This document shows, one piece after another, positions 42,971 through 50,516 of a stretch of DNA of 64,000 nucleotides. The position numbers were made by a program, and so were the translations under genes. Source of the stretch: Pseudomonas putida (GTDB taxonomy: Bacteria > Pseudomonadota > Gammaproteobacteria > Pseudomonadales > Pseudomonadaceae); contig NZ_MKZO01000067.1 of assembly GCF_001941965.1 (NCBI RefSeq), positions 1 through 64,000 of the forward strand. The letters are read 5' to 3'. Position 1 is the first letter of the stretch. Each line of letters begins with the position of its first letter. The notes beneath the pieces are model-generated. The model was not told the origin of the DNA, did not search any database, and saw nothing but the letters and a program-made list of their open reading frames with translations.

Positions 42971-43915
42971 ATGCTCCACGATGCCTTCTGGCTGCCCGCC
43001 AGCCACCATTGCAGCCTGTACGTCCACCAGTGGCTGCCGGCCACGCCGGTGCGCGCGGTGGTGCTGCTGGCCCACGGCATGGCCGAGCATGCCGGGCGCT
43101 ACCAGCGCCTCGGCGAAGCCCTGAGCGGCGCCGGCTTCGCCCTGTATGCCCACGACCAGCGTGGCCATGGCCGCACGGCGGAGCACGGCACGCTTGGCCT
43201 GTTCGCCACCGAGAACGGCTGGAATACCGTGGTCAACGACCTCGGCCTGCTCAACCAGCACATCGGCCAGCAGCATCCGGGCGTGCCGGTGTTTCTCTTC
43301 GGTCACAGCATGGGCAGCTACATCGCCCAGGCCTACCTGCTGCACCACAGCGGCAGCCTGCAGGGGGCGATACTCAGCGGCTCGAATTTCCAGCCGCCGG
43401 CGCTGTACCGCACGGCGCGGCAGATCGCCCGCCTGGAGGGCTGGCGCCAGGGCCCGCTGGGGCGCAGCGGCTTGATCGATTTCCTGTCCTTCGGCTCGTT
43501 CAACAAGGCCTTCAAGCCGAACCGCACGGCGTTCGACTGGCTCAGCCGCGACCCCGCCGAAGTCGACAAGTACGTGGACGACCCACTGTGCGGCTTTCGC
43601 TGCTGCAACCGCCTGTGGATCGATCTGCTCACCGGGCTGGAGCAGATCAGCCGCCCGCGCAACCTGGCGCAGATCGATCCGAACCTGCCGATCCTGGTGA
43701 TCGGCGGCGAATGTGATCCGGTCAGTGCCGGCAAGCGTCTGAAAGATCTGACCGGCGCCCTGCGCCTGTCCGGGAACCAGCACGTGCACCTGCGACTCTA
43801 TCCGCAGGCCCGTCACGAGCTGCTCAATGAAACCAACCGTGACGAGGTCACCGCGCAGTTGCTCGACTGGCTCGAAAGCACCCTGGCCCTTGGCCGGCCA
43901 GTGCGCAGCGAGTGA
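42971..43915 (+). CDS. Alpha/beta hydrolase, monoacylglycerol lipase/lysophospholipase-like
   Basis: 314 residues. VLLAHGMAEHAGRY gives the HGxxEH oxyanion motif of the monoacylglycerol lipase group; GHSMGS carries Ser113; GGECDPVSAGK the catalytic Asp and ARHELLNE the His. It would release fatty acids from monoacylglycerols or lysophospholipids, which the neighbouring FadD enzymes can activate. ATG at 42971 is taken as the start; the TTG 18 bases upstream is weaker. It probably shares an operon with the phaJ gene 38 bases downstream. Confidence 0.88.
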   Translation: MLHDAFWLPASHHCSLYVHQWLPATPVRAVVLLAHGMAEHAGRYQRLGEALSGAGFALYAHDQRGHGRTAEHGTLGLFATENGWNTVVNDLGLLNQHIGQQHPGVPVFLFGHSMGSYIAQAYLLHHSGSLQGAILSGSNFQPPALYRTARQIARLEGWRQGPLGRSGLIDFLSFGSFNKAFKPNRTAFDWLSRDPAEVDKYVDDPLCGFRCCNRLWIDLLTGLEQISRPRNLAQIDPNLPILVIGGECDPVSAGKRLKDLTGALRLSGNQHVHLRLYPQARHELLNETNRDEVTAQLLDWLESTLALGRPVRSE

Positions 43916-43953
43916 TACTGCGTCCCCCGTCGTGTAGCGAAGGAAACCCCTGA

Positions 43954-44424
43954 ATGACCCAGGTCACCAACACGCCTTACGAATCCCTCGAAGTCGGCCA
44001 GAAGGCCAGCTTCAGCAAGACCGTCGAAGAACGTGACATCCAGCTGTTCGCCGCGATGTCCGGTGACCACAACCCGGTCCACCTGGATGCCGAGTTCGCC
44101 GCCAGGAGCATGTTCAAGGAGCGTATCGCCCATGGCATGTTCAGCGGCGCGCTGATCAGCGCCGCCGTGGCCTGCGAGCTGCCTGGCCCGGGCACCATCT
44201 ACCTCGGCCAGCAGATGAGCTTCCAGAAGCCGGTGAAGATCGGCGACACCCTGACCGTGCGCCTGGAAATCCTCGAGAAACTGCCGAAATTCCGCGTACG
44301 CATCGCCACCCGCGTGTTCAACCAGAACGAAGAGCTGGTGGTGGACGGCGAAGCCGAAATCCTCGCCCCGCGCAAGCAGCAGACCGTCGAGCTGGTCAGC
44401 CCGCCGCCGATCACCTTCGGCTGA
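43954..44424 (+). CDS. phaJ: (R)-specific enoyl-CoA hydratase, MaoC/PhaJ type
   Basis: 156 residues, single hot-dog fold. The catalytic motif SGDHNPVHLDAEFA contains the Asp and His of R-hydratases, FKERIAHGMFSGALISAAVA is the conserved helix region. It converts trans-2-enoyl-CoA from beta-oxidation into (R)-3-hydroxyacyl-CoA for polyhydroxyalkanoate synthesis. The size and the position after fadD1/fadD2 and the lipase match PhaJ1 of P. aeruginosa as I recall it. AAGGAA precedes the ATG. It converges with the ECF sigma gene (8 bases apart). Confidence 0.9.
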   Translation: MTQVTNTPYESLEVGQKASFSKTVEERDIQLFAAMSGDHNPVHLDAEFAARSMFKERIAHGMFSGALISAAVACELPGPGTIYLGQQMSFQKPVKIGDTLTVRLEILEKLPKFRVRIATRVFNQNEELVVDGEAEILAPRKQQTVELVSPPPITFG

Positions 44425-44432
44425 TTCGCTGC

Positions 44433-45668
44433 CTATAAAGCCTGGAGGCGGCGCTCGATGAAGCGCCGCTCGGGCGCCTGCCGGGTCAGGCCGAGCGCGA
44501 TGCGATACGCCTCGCGCGCCTGATCCTGGCGCCCCAGCTGCCGACACAGCTCGGCCAGCGCGCAATGCGCTGGCTGGTAGTCGCGCAGTTCGCCCCGCTG
44601 CAGAATGCCCTCGACCAACGCCAGCCCCGCCTCGGGACCGTCCCGTTGCGCCACGGCGGCGGCGCGGTTGAGCTCGATCACCGGCGACGGCCAGCCACGC
44701 AACAGTACCTCGTAGAGCCCGACTATCTGCGCCCAATCGGTGGCCTCGGCACTCGGCGCCTCGGCATGCACGGCCGCGATGGCCGCCTGCAGGCTGTACG
44801 GCCCGGCACCGCGGCTGCGCAGCGCCCGCTGCACCAGCGCGCAACCTTCGGCAATCAACGCCTGGTCCCATAACCCGCGATCCTGCTGATCCAGCAGCAC
44901 CAGCTCGCCCGCCCCGGCATTGCGCGCCCGCGAGCGCGAGGCCTGCAACAACATCAATGCCAGCAGGCCAAGCACCTCGGGATCGGGCAACAGCTCGCCC
45001 AGCAACCGCCCAAGGCGAATCGCCTCGGCGCACAGTTCGTCGCGCACCACCGTCTCGCCTGAAGACGCTGAATACCCTTCGTTGAACACCAGGTAGATCA
45101 CCCGCAGCACACTGTCGAGGCGCTCCGGCAATTCGTCGAACGCCGGCACCTGGTAAGGAATGCCGGCATCACGGATCTTGGCCTTGGCGCGGACGATGCG
45201 CTGGGCGATGGTGGCCGGCGCCAGCAGGAAGGCCCGGGCGATTTCCTCGGTGGTCAGGTCGCAGACTTCGCGCAGGGTCAGCGGCACCTGGGCGTCGGCG
45301 GCCAGGGCCGGGTGGCAACAGGTGAAGATCAGGCGCAGGCGGTCGTCTTCCAGTTCCTCCACGTTCATGTCATCGGCCTCCAGCCGCTCGAGGGCCTGGC
45401 GCAAGGCCTCCGGCGAACGTTCGAAACGGGCACGCCGACGCAGGCCGTCGATGGCCTTGAAGCGTCCGGTGGACACCAGCCAAGCCCTCGGGCTGGCGGG
45501 AATGCCGTCGCGCTGCCAGCGCTCGACGGCAATGAAGAAGGCTTCATGCAGCGCCTCCTCGGCCAGATCGAAATCCCCCAGCAGGCGAATCAGGGTGGCG
45601 AGGATCCGTCGCGATTCGTCCCGGTACACCTGATCGATAACGGCACGCACCGCCTCGCTGTCCGGCAT
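44433..45668 (-). CDS. ECF42-type RNA polymerase sigma factor with C-terminal TPR-like extension
   Basis: 411 residues. Region 2 is at residues 10-75 (ESRRILATLIRLLGDFDLAEEALHEAFFIAVERW) and region 4 near 115-165 (LTLREVCDLTTEEIARAFLLAPATIAQRIVRAKAKIRDAG); residues 200-411 form a helical repeat extension (ELNRAAAVAQRDGPEAGLALVEGI, CALAELCRQLGRQDQAREAYRIAL). This extension and the adjacent DGPF protein are diagnostic of group ECF42, which has no anti-sigma factor. The ATG at 45668 overlaps the stop of the SRPBCC gene by 1 base (TGATG), with GGAGG upstream, so expression is coupled. The in-frame extension to 45992 overlaps SRPBCC in another frame and is rejected. Confidence 0.93.
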   Translation of the reverse strand: MPDSEAVRAVIDQVYRDESRRILATLIRLLGDFDLAEEALHEAFFIAVERWQRDGIPASPRAWLVSTGRFKAIDGLRRRARFERSPEALRQALERLEADDMNVEELEDDRLRLIFTCCHPALAADAQVPLTLREVCDLTTEEIARAFLLAPATIAQRIVRAKAKIRDAGIPYQVPAFDELPERLDSVLRVIYLVFNEGYSASSGETVVRDELCAEAIRLGRLLGELLPDPEVLGLLALMLLQASRSRARNAGAGELVLLDQQDRGLWDQALIAEGCALVQRALRSRGAGPYSLQAAIAAVHAEAPSAEATDWAQIVGLYEVLLRGWPSPVIELNRAAAVAQRDGPEAGLALVEGILQRGELRDYQPAHCALAELCRQLGRQDQAREAYRIALGLTRQAPERRFIERRLQAL

Positions 45669-46159
45669 CAGGCCTCCAGTGGAGCGGTGACCAGTTCCAC
45701 CAGGCGGTCGAGGCTCTCGCCCCAGCCGCGGTGGAAGCCCAGCTCCTCGTGGGCCTGGCGGTCTTCGGCGCTCCAGTGCCAGGCACGGGCAGTGTAGAGC
45801 GTCTTGCCGTGGATATCGTCGAGGGTGATCACCGCGGTCATGAAGGCCCTGGCCGCCGGCACCCAGCCGGGACCGAAGGCGTCGGTGAAGACGATCCGTT
45901 CCGGCGCGACGATCTCCAGGAACACGCCCTGGTTGGGGTACTCGCTGCCGTCCGGGGCGCGCAGCACGGTGCGGAACAGGCCACCGACCCACAGCTGCAT
46001 TTCACACACCGGGGTGGTCATGCCGTGGGGCCCCCACCAGCGGCTGAGCAGTTGCGGATCGGTCCAGGCGCGGAACACCCGGGTGCGCGGCGCGTCGATC
46101 AGACGGCTCAGGGACAGTTCATGCAGCGCCTCTCCCTGGCCGGGTTGCTGAGGATTCAT
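45668..46159 (-). CDS. SRPBCC-domain (AHSA1-like) protein
   Basis: 163 residues with the START/Bet v1-like pattern RLIDAPRTRVFRAWTDPQLLSRWWGPHGMTTPVCEMQLWVGGLFRTVLRAPDGSEYPNQGVFLEIVAPERIVFTDAF, typical of the AHSA1 group that binds hydrophobic ligands in a deep pocket. It is the third gene of the ECF42 operon, 18 bases after the DGPF gene, and its stop codon overlaps the sigma start. Function in this operon is unknown; DGPF and SRPBCC genes are commonly found as ECF42 targets. Confidence 0.88.
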   Translation of the reverse strand: MNPQQPGQGEALHELSLSRLIDAPRTRVFRAWTDPQLLSRWWGPHGMTTPVCEMQLWVGGLFRTVLRAPDGSEYPNQGVFLEIVAPERIVFTDAFGPGWVPAARAFMTAVITLDDIHGKTLYTARAWHWSAEDRQAHEELGFHRGWGESLDRLVELVTAPLEA

Positions 46160-46177
46160 TGGTCTTGTTCTCCTCGT

Positions 46178-46522
46178 TCAGGGTTGCAGCTCGCGCACCG
46201 GCCGGACCTCGACGCTACCGACCCGCGCCGCCGGGATGCCGCGGGCGATGTGCAGCGCTTCATTGAGGTCGCGGGCTTCCACCAGATAGAAGCCGGCCAG
46301 TTGCTCCTTGGTTTCGGCGAAAGGGCCGTCGGTCAGGCTCATCTGCCCGCCCCGTACCCGCACCGTGGTGGCGGTCTGCACCGGCTTGAGCGCCTCGGCG
46401 GCGAGCATCCGGCCACTGTCGAAGATGGCGCTGGCGTAGGCCATGCACTCGGCATCGGCAGGGCTCTCGGGCAGACCGTGCAACAGGGTTTCATCACAGT
46501 AGACCAGGCACAGGTATTTCAT
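46178..46522 (-). CDS. YCII/DGPF-domain protein
   Basis: 114 residues. MKYLCLVYCDE begins the ferredoxin-like YCII fold and SLTDGPFAETKEQLAGFYLVEARDLNEAL contains the DGPF motif that names the family. These proteins are the hallmark partners of ECF42 sigma factors and are usually the strongest targets; their biochemical activity is not established. The ATG at 46522 follows GGAG by 6 bases; a start 5 codons upstream is less likely. It lies 19 bases after the SnoaL-like gene. Confidence 0.92.
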   Translation of the reverse strand: MKYLCLVYCDETLLHGLPESPADAECMAYASAIFDSGRMLAAEALKPVQTATTVRVRGGQMSLTDGPFAETKEQLAGFYLVEARDLNEALHIARGIPAARVGSVEVRPVRELQP

Positions 46523-46541
46523 GGCGTTCTCCGACACGGGG

Positions 46542-46967
46542 TCAGGGCTTGAGGTCGAACAGGGCTTTCTGGGTCTGCATGTCGAAGGGTGCGGACCAGT
46601 GTTCGTGGATCACCTGCCACTGCCCGCCGCTGCGGCGATACGCGACGGTCGCGCGCATGAAGCCACATTGGCTCTCGTTATCCGCCGGACCGCAGCGGTT
46701 GAGCCAGTGGGCCAGGGCCAGGTCACCCTCGGCGTGTACAGTCAGTTGCGCGACTTCGAAGACCATCGGCCCGCTGCACATGCCCATGCACATTTCCCAG
46801 TGTGCCTGGTAGTCGGCCTTGCCCTTGAATTGCAGGGCCTGGATGGCATCGAAGGCCACGACATCGTCGGCATAGACCGCGACGATGGCCGGCAGGTCGC
46901 GCTCGCGCACGGCCTGGATCCAGCGGTCGATGAGTTGACGGATTTCCTGTTCGGCTGCGCTGTTCAT
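46542..46967 (-). CDS. SnoaL-like/NTF2-fold protein, first gene of the ECF42 operon
   Basis: 141 residues, NTF2-like cone fold: EQEIRQLIDRWIQAVRERDLPAIVAVYADDVVAFDA, LQFKGKADYQAHWEMCM, VTVHAEGDLALAHWL... and RRSGGQWQVIHEHWSAPFD. Such proteins are ketosteroid-isomerase-like ligand binders or small enzymes. GAGGACG precedes the ATG. A candidate ECF42 promoter (47024-47049) and a strong leader hairpin (46983-47022) lie directly upstream. A frame extending to 47237 overlaps the GyrI-like gene and is rejected. Confidence 0.85.
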   Translation of the reverse strand: MNSAAEQEIRQLIDRWIQAVRERDLPAIVAVYADDVVAFDAIQALQFKGKADYQAHWEMCMGMCSGPMVFEVAQLTVHAEGDLALAHWLNRCGPADNESQCGFMRATVAYRRSGGQWQVIHEHWSAPFDMQTQKALFDLKP

Positions 46968-46982
46968 CGGTACGTCCTCGTG

Positions 46983-47022
46983 CAGTGATGGGCGCCGGGA
47001 AACTCCGGCGCCTGCATCACTG
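46983..47022 (-). other. Strong 5'-leader hairpin of the ECF42 operon
   Basis: Read along the transcript: CAGTGATG, a CA bulge, GGCGCCGG, a 6-base loop AGTTTC, CCGGCGCC, CATCACTG. All 16 pairs are perfect. The hairpin ends about 4 bases before the GAGG ribosome site of the SnoaL-like gene and begins about 2 bases after the -10 element, so the RNA would start essentially with it. Confidence 0.7.
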
Positions 47023-47023
47023 G

Positions 47024-47049
47024 TCGAACGGGCGCATGCTGGATCGACA
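47024..47049 (-). promoter_or_regulatory. Candidate ECF42-dependent promoter
   Basis: On the minus strand TGTCGA (47049-47044) is followed after 13 bases by CGTTCGA (47030-47024). ECF42 promoters in other bacteria carry a TGTCGA -35 and a CGTC/CGTTC-like -10 (established knowledge), so this supports autoregulation of the operon by its own sigma factor. The -10 lies about 57 bases from the first ATG. Confidence 0.65.
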
Positions 47050-47064
47050 GCCCTGGGAAAAAAT

Positions 47065-47553
47065 TCAGGCGGATTCCAGCGGGATCCAGATTTCCACAAT
47101 GCCACTGCCCGATTGCGCATCGAAGGCTTCGCCATAGCGCTCGAACTCGGGCGCATCGGCGGCGCGCTCGCCGGAGGCCGGGAGCCATTGCTTCCAGATC
47201 TTCTCGAAGGTATGACCCAGGCCACTGATCTCGCCATGGTGCTCGAACACCGCGTATCGCCGGGGCTTCAAGGTGTGCCAGGTGAATTCCGCCGGCAATT
47301 GGCTGGTCTGCCTGACCTCCACGCCCGCGATATAGAAAAAGCCGCCACGGCCGTCGAAGTTGCAGGACACGCCATAGGTGTCCTCGCCCACCTGCCCCGG
47401 CACCTTGCCGATATGCGGGATGAAGCGCTGCCAGAGCGCGGGAATGGTCTTGTTGTTCTGCTGGTTGTACTGCCCGCCCAGACCGGCGATGGTGAACGCG
47501 CGTCCATATTCGATTCTGACCGGTGCAAAACCGGTATCCATCCGGGTCGACAT
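47065..47553 (-). CDS. GyrI-like/AraC effector-binding domain protein
   Basis: 162 residues of the SHS2/GyrI-like small-molecule-binding fold: FAPVRIEYGRAFTIAGLGGQYNQQN near the start, ALWQRFIPHIGKVPGQVGEDTYGVSCNFD, GVEVRQTSQLPAEFTWHTLKPRRYAVFEHHGEISGLGHTFEKIWKQWLP and VEIWIPLE at the end. Standalone members bind or modify drugs and some have cyclopropanoid hydrolase activity. The start at 47553 has GAGG 7 bases upstream. It is upstream of the ECF42 operon on the same strand, with 15 bases between its stop and the -35 element, and divergent from the AraC gene. Confidence 0.88.
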   Translation of the reverse strand: MSTRMDTGFAPVRIEYGRAFTIAGLGGQYNQQNNKTIPALWQRFIPHIGKVPGQVGEDTYGVSCNFDGRGGFFYIAGVEVRQTSQLPAEFTWHTLKPRRYAVFEHHGEISGLGHTFEKIWKQWLPASGERAADAPEFERYGEAFDAQSGSGIVEIWIPLESA

Positions 47554-47666
47554 ATCCATGCCTCGCAAGTCGTTGAAAAGGGCCAGCCAGACAGCATTTA
47601 TCGATTGCCGTCCTTGCTGGCACTCGGCTAGCGTAGCCGCGTTGCATGTTTCGGGGAACCCGCCAA

Positions 47667-48467
47667 ATGGGATTAATCAGCCAACCTTTGCGCGCCTGTG
47701 GACTGGTCGAATCGTCCTGGGTCCGGGCCACGGGCGCCGCCCGTTTCGAGCGCCACACCCACGACGAATATGTGCTGGGCGCGAACCTGTGGGGAAATGA
47801 GCGGATCTGGCTGGATGGACGCACCCTGGAGGTGCCGGTTGGCGCGATCACCCTGTACAACCCGCTGGCGGTGCAGGCCTCGGAATTCGCGGTGCAAGGG
47901 GTGGAATACATCAGCCTGCACCTGGCGCCCGAGGCGCTGGAACGGGTTGCGCGGGAAAATAACCTGAAACACTTTTCCGGGCTGCCCTGCTTCGATCAGG
48001 GCGTTTTCGAGGATGCAAGGCTGTATCGCGCCATCCTCGATTTCGCCGCTACCGAACATGAGGCCCCTCGCGAAGAAGCGCTGCTGGCCCTGCTCGGTCA
48101 ATTGCTGGAGCGCCCGACCGGGCCGGTCGACGAGCAGAGCGACAGCTTGCGCCTGGCTTTGCAATGCATGCGCGACACCCCGCACGCGCGCCTGGCCCTG
48201 GAAGAGCTGGCGGCCGTCGCCGGGCTGAGCAAGTACCATTTCGTGCGTTGCTTCAAGCAAGCCACCGGGCTCACGCCCCTGCAGTACCACATGCAGTTGC
48301 GCCTGAGCGAAGCGCGTCGGCGCTTGCGGGCGGGCATGCATCCTGTCGAAGTGGCCCTGGGCCTGGGCTTCTATGACCAGAGCCACTTCATCAATGCCTT
48401 CCGCCGGGTCATGGGCATGACCCCCAATCATTACTGGCAGGCTTTCAGAGCGTCGGGGCGAGGATGA
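47667..48467 (+). CDS. AraC-family transcriptional regulator
   Basis: 266 residues. An N-terminal cupin-like sensor (ARFERHTHDEYVLGANLWGNERIW..., residues about 20-140) is followed by the double helix-turn-helix (LALEELAAVAGLSKYHFVRCFKQATGLTPLQYHMQLRLSEARRRLRAGMHPVEVALGLGFYDQSHFINAFRRVMGMTPNHYW). ATG at 47667 is preferred because GGGGAA lies 9 bases upstream; an earlier ATG at 47646 is weaker. It is divergent from the GyrI-like gene and overlaps the LysE gene 3' end by 23 bases, so it probably regulates one or both neighbours. Confidence 0.9.
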   Translation: MGLISQPLRACGLVESSWVRATGAARFERHTHDEYVLGANLWGNERIWLDGRTLEVPVGAITLYNPLAVQASEFAVQGVEYISLHLAPEALERVARENNLKHFSGLPCFDQGVFEDARLYRAILDFAATEHEAPREEALLALLGQLLERPTGPVDEQSDSLRLALQCMRDTPHARLALEELAAVAGLSKYHFVRCFKQATGLTPLQYHMQLRLSEARRRLRAGMHPVEVALGLGFYDQSHFINAFRRVMGMTPNHYWQAFRASGRG

Positions 48468-49089
48468 ATTCGCGGTAGCCAGACAGGATCACGTAGACCG
48501 CGAAGTAGCAGAAGATCCCTGCCGACGCCAGGTAGGACCAGGTCAGCAGGCGATCGCCCAGCAGTTTTCCGCCGTGGCTGGCGACGCCGCACAGGGTCAC
48601 GCACCAGACCACGCCAGCGCTGAAGAAGCCACCGAGGAACAGCCCGGCTTCCAGCGGCCCGCCTGCTCCGGAACGGGAAATCAGCACCCCGCCCACCGCC
48701 GCGAACCAGAGGATCGCGCTGGGCGAGGACATGGCCAGGAAGATCCCGCGCAGGAACTCGCGCCAGGGTGATTCGCGCACCACCTCGCGGCTGGTGTCCA
48801 GGTGAGCGTTGCCACGCAGGGCCGCCAGCAGCATCTTCACCGCGAACCACACCAGCAGCAGCGAACCGCCGATCCACAGGCCCCAGCGCATGCTTTCGAA
48901 TTGCAGCAGCACGGTCATCCCGGCCAGGGCAGCCAGGGCGTAGAGCAGATCACCCACGCAGGTCCCCAACCCCAGCCACATGCCCTGCCAGAAGCCGCGC
49001 TGCATCGCCAGGGTGATCATGGCGATATTGGCGATACCGATATCGAGACAGAGGGAAAGGCTGAGGAGGAAACCGTTGGAGAAAGGCAT
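48445..49089 (-). CDS. LysE-family translocator
   Basis: 214 residues with six predicted membrane helices. LSLSLCLDIGIANIAMITLAMQRGFWQGMWLGLGTCVGDLLYALAALAG is the LysE/RhtB entry helix pair, and SPSAILWFAAVGG is the conserved middle. It would export an amino acid or related small molecule across the inner membrane. Its 3' end overlaps that of the convergent AraC gene by 23 bases, so the regulator next to it is a likely controller, as is common for AraC-LysE pairs. Confidence 0.88.
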   Translation of the reverse strand: MPFSNGFLLSLSLCLDIGIANIAMITLAMQRGFWQGMWLGLGTCVGDLLYALAALAGMTVLLQFESMRWGLWIGGSLLLVWFAVKMLLAALRGNAHLDTSREVVRESPWREFLRGIFLAMSSPSAILWFAAVGGVLISRSGAGGPLEAGLFLGGFFSAGVVWCVTLCGVASHGGKLLGDRLLTWSYLASAGIFCYFAVYVILSGYREFILAPTL

Positions 49090-49209
49090 GAAGAGAGGGG
49101 TCCGCTACCGGCTGTTGATCGAGGCAGCCGGTATTTAAGCGGATTGGGGATGGGGGTGTATTGGAAGAAATTGCGGGGTCGTATGTTTTGAGGGGATTGC
49201 AGTCTCAAC

Positions 49210-49386
49210 TCAATCCCCAGCCAGGTAGTCCTCGAGCGCCTGCTGAAACGACTCATGCAGAGCACTGATCGAATCGGCATGAAAACTGATGATCGCTGGC
49301 ACCCCCAACATCCGCCCCACAAAAATCCTGTCACGCGAATCGTATTCGACCCGGGCGGAATACCCCAAATAGCTGATGCAATTCAT
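49210..49386 (-). CDS. HicB-like antitoxin N-terminal remnant
   Basis: 58 residues starting MNCISYLGYSARVEYDSRDRIFVGRMLGVPAIISFHADSISALHESFQQALEDYLAGD. This matches the RNase H-like N-terminal half of HicB antitoxins (KGYxGxVEFdxedxxFxGxVxGixDvvtFegxsvxeLxxaFxxaVdDYl). The C-terminal DNA-binding half is missing and no hicA toxin is adjacent. It has a good GGAGAG ribosome site, so it may still be made; alternatively it is a decayed gene. It lies between the LysE and dehydratase genes. Confidence 0.65.
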   Translation of the reverse strand: MNCISYLGYSARVEYDSRDRIFVGRMLGVPAIISFHADSISALHESFQQALEDYLAGD

Positions 49387-49468
49387 GCTTGAGCTCTCCT
49401 CGATGGAACGCGCGAGAAGCCTAGCAAAGCCAGGCTGCAACTCCTGGGCAGAGTTCATTCAAGACTTT

Positions 49469-50425
49469 TCAGCCCTCCCCCAACACCCGCGCATACCGCT
49501 CCCTGTCGATATTCGCCCCGCTCAACACCACCGCCACCTTGCGCCCCTGCTGCCGCTCGCGCTCCTGGTACAGCGCCGCCAGGCCCGCCGCGCCAGCACC
49601 TTCCGCCGTGTTGTGGGTATCCTCGTGATAGATGCGGATCGCCTGCCCGATCTCCTCATCGGTCACCCGCACGATCCGCGCCGCGCCCTGGCGGATGATC
49701 TCGAATGCCTCCGGCTGCGGAATCCGGCAGGCCATGCCGTCGGCGAAGGTGTCGGCGGTCTCGGTGGTGACGATCCGTCCTTCCTCGACACTGCGGGCAA
49801 AGGCGTCGGCCTCGCGGGAAACCACGCCGATGATCTGCGTGTCCAGCCCGAGCAGGTCACGGGTGCGGATCAAGCCGCAGATCCCCGAGCCCATGCCGAT
49901 CGGCACATACACCGCATCCAGCCCGGCCACCGCCTCGAACAGTTCCAGGGCATAGGTGGCGACGCCGCGAATCAGGTCCGGATGAAACGGCGGCACGCTT
50001 TCGAAACCTCGGGCCTGCGCTATCCGCGCGGCTTCGGCGCGAGCCAGGTCGAAGTCGGCGCCATGCTCGATCAGCTCCGCCCCCAGGGCACGCATCGCCG
50101 CGTTTTTTTCCGGCGAATTGCCCAGCGGCACGACGATCACGATCGGTACTCCGGCATTGCGCGCTGCCAGGGCCATGCTCTGCCCGTGATTGCCCCGAGT
50201 GGCGGTGACCAGGCCCCGGGTCTGCGGCGCCCGGGCCAGCAGCGACTGCACGTAGAGCAAGCCGCCACGCACCTTGAAGGCTCCGGTCGGCGCATGGTTC
50301 TCATGCTTGACCCACACCTCGCAGCCCAGCCGTTCGGCCAGGCGCGGCCAGGCATATTGCGGGGTGGCGGGGACTTCGGCGCGGACCAGACGGGACGCTT
50401 CGCGCAGGGCAGGCAGGTCGAACAT
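49469..50425 (-). CDS. Threonine/serine dehydratase-like PLP enzyme
   Basis: 318 residues, fold type II. PLP lysine Lys51 is in APTGAFKVRGG, GNHGQSMALAARNAGV is the asparagine/substrate loop, and the phosphate-binding GMGSGICGLIR replaces the usual GGGGL. It would deaminate threonine or serine or racemise 3-hydroxyaspartate; I cannot choose. The ATG at 50425 follows GAGGTG; an upstream extension to 50518 is not conserved. It is divergent from the broken MocR regulator, 91 bases away, which probably controlled it. Confidence 0.88.
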   Translation of the reverse strand: MFDLPALREASRLVRAEVPATPQYAWPRLAERLGCEVWVKHENHAPTGAFKVRGGLLYVQSLLARAPQTRGLVTATRGNHGQSMALAARNAGVPIVIVVPLGNSPEKNAAMRALGAELIEHGADFDLARAEAARIAQARGFESVPPFHPDLIRGVATYALELFEAVAGLDAVYVPIGMGSGICGLIRTRDLLGLDTQIIGVVSREADAFARSVEEGRIVTTETADTFADGMACRIPQPEAFEIIRQGAARIVRVTDEEIGQAIRIYHEDTHNTAEGAGAAGLAALYQERERQQGRKVAVVLSGANIDRERYARVLGEG

Positions 50426-50516
50426 GGAACACCTCGGATCAGGTTGACGTTGACCCGATCCTGGGCGCCGCGCATTGTATGGGTCAAACCTTATATTGCA
50501 TGGCCAACAATAAATC

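Noticed and set aside
45669..45992. In-frame upstream extension of the sigma factor
   Set aside because: It overlaps the SRPBCC gene in another frame, is Arg/Pro-rich, and the ATG at 45668 has GGAGG and starts the sigma domain.
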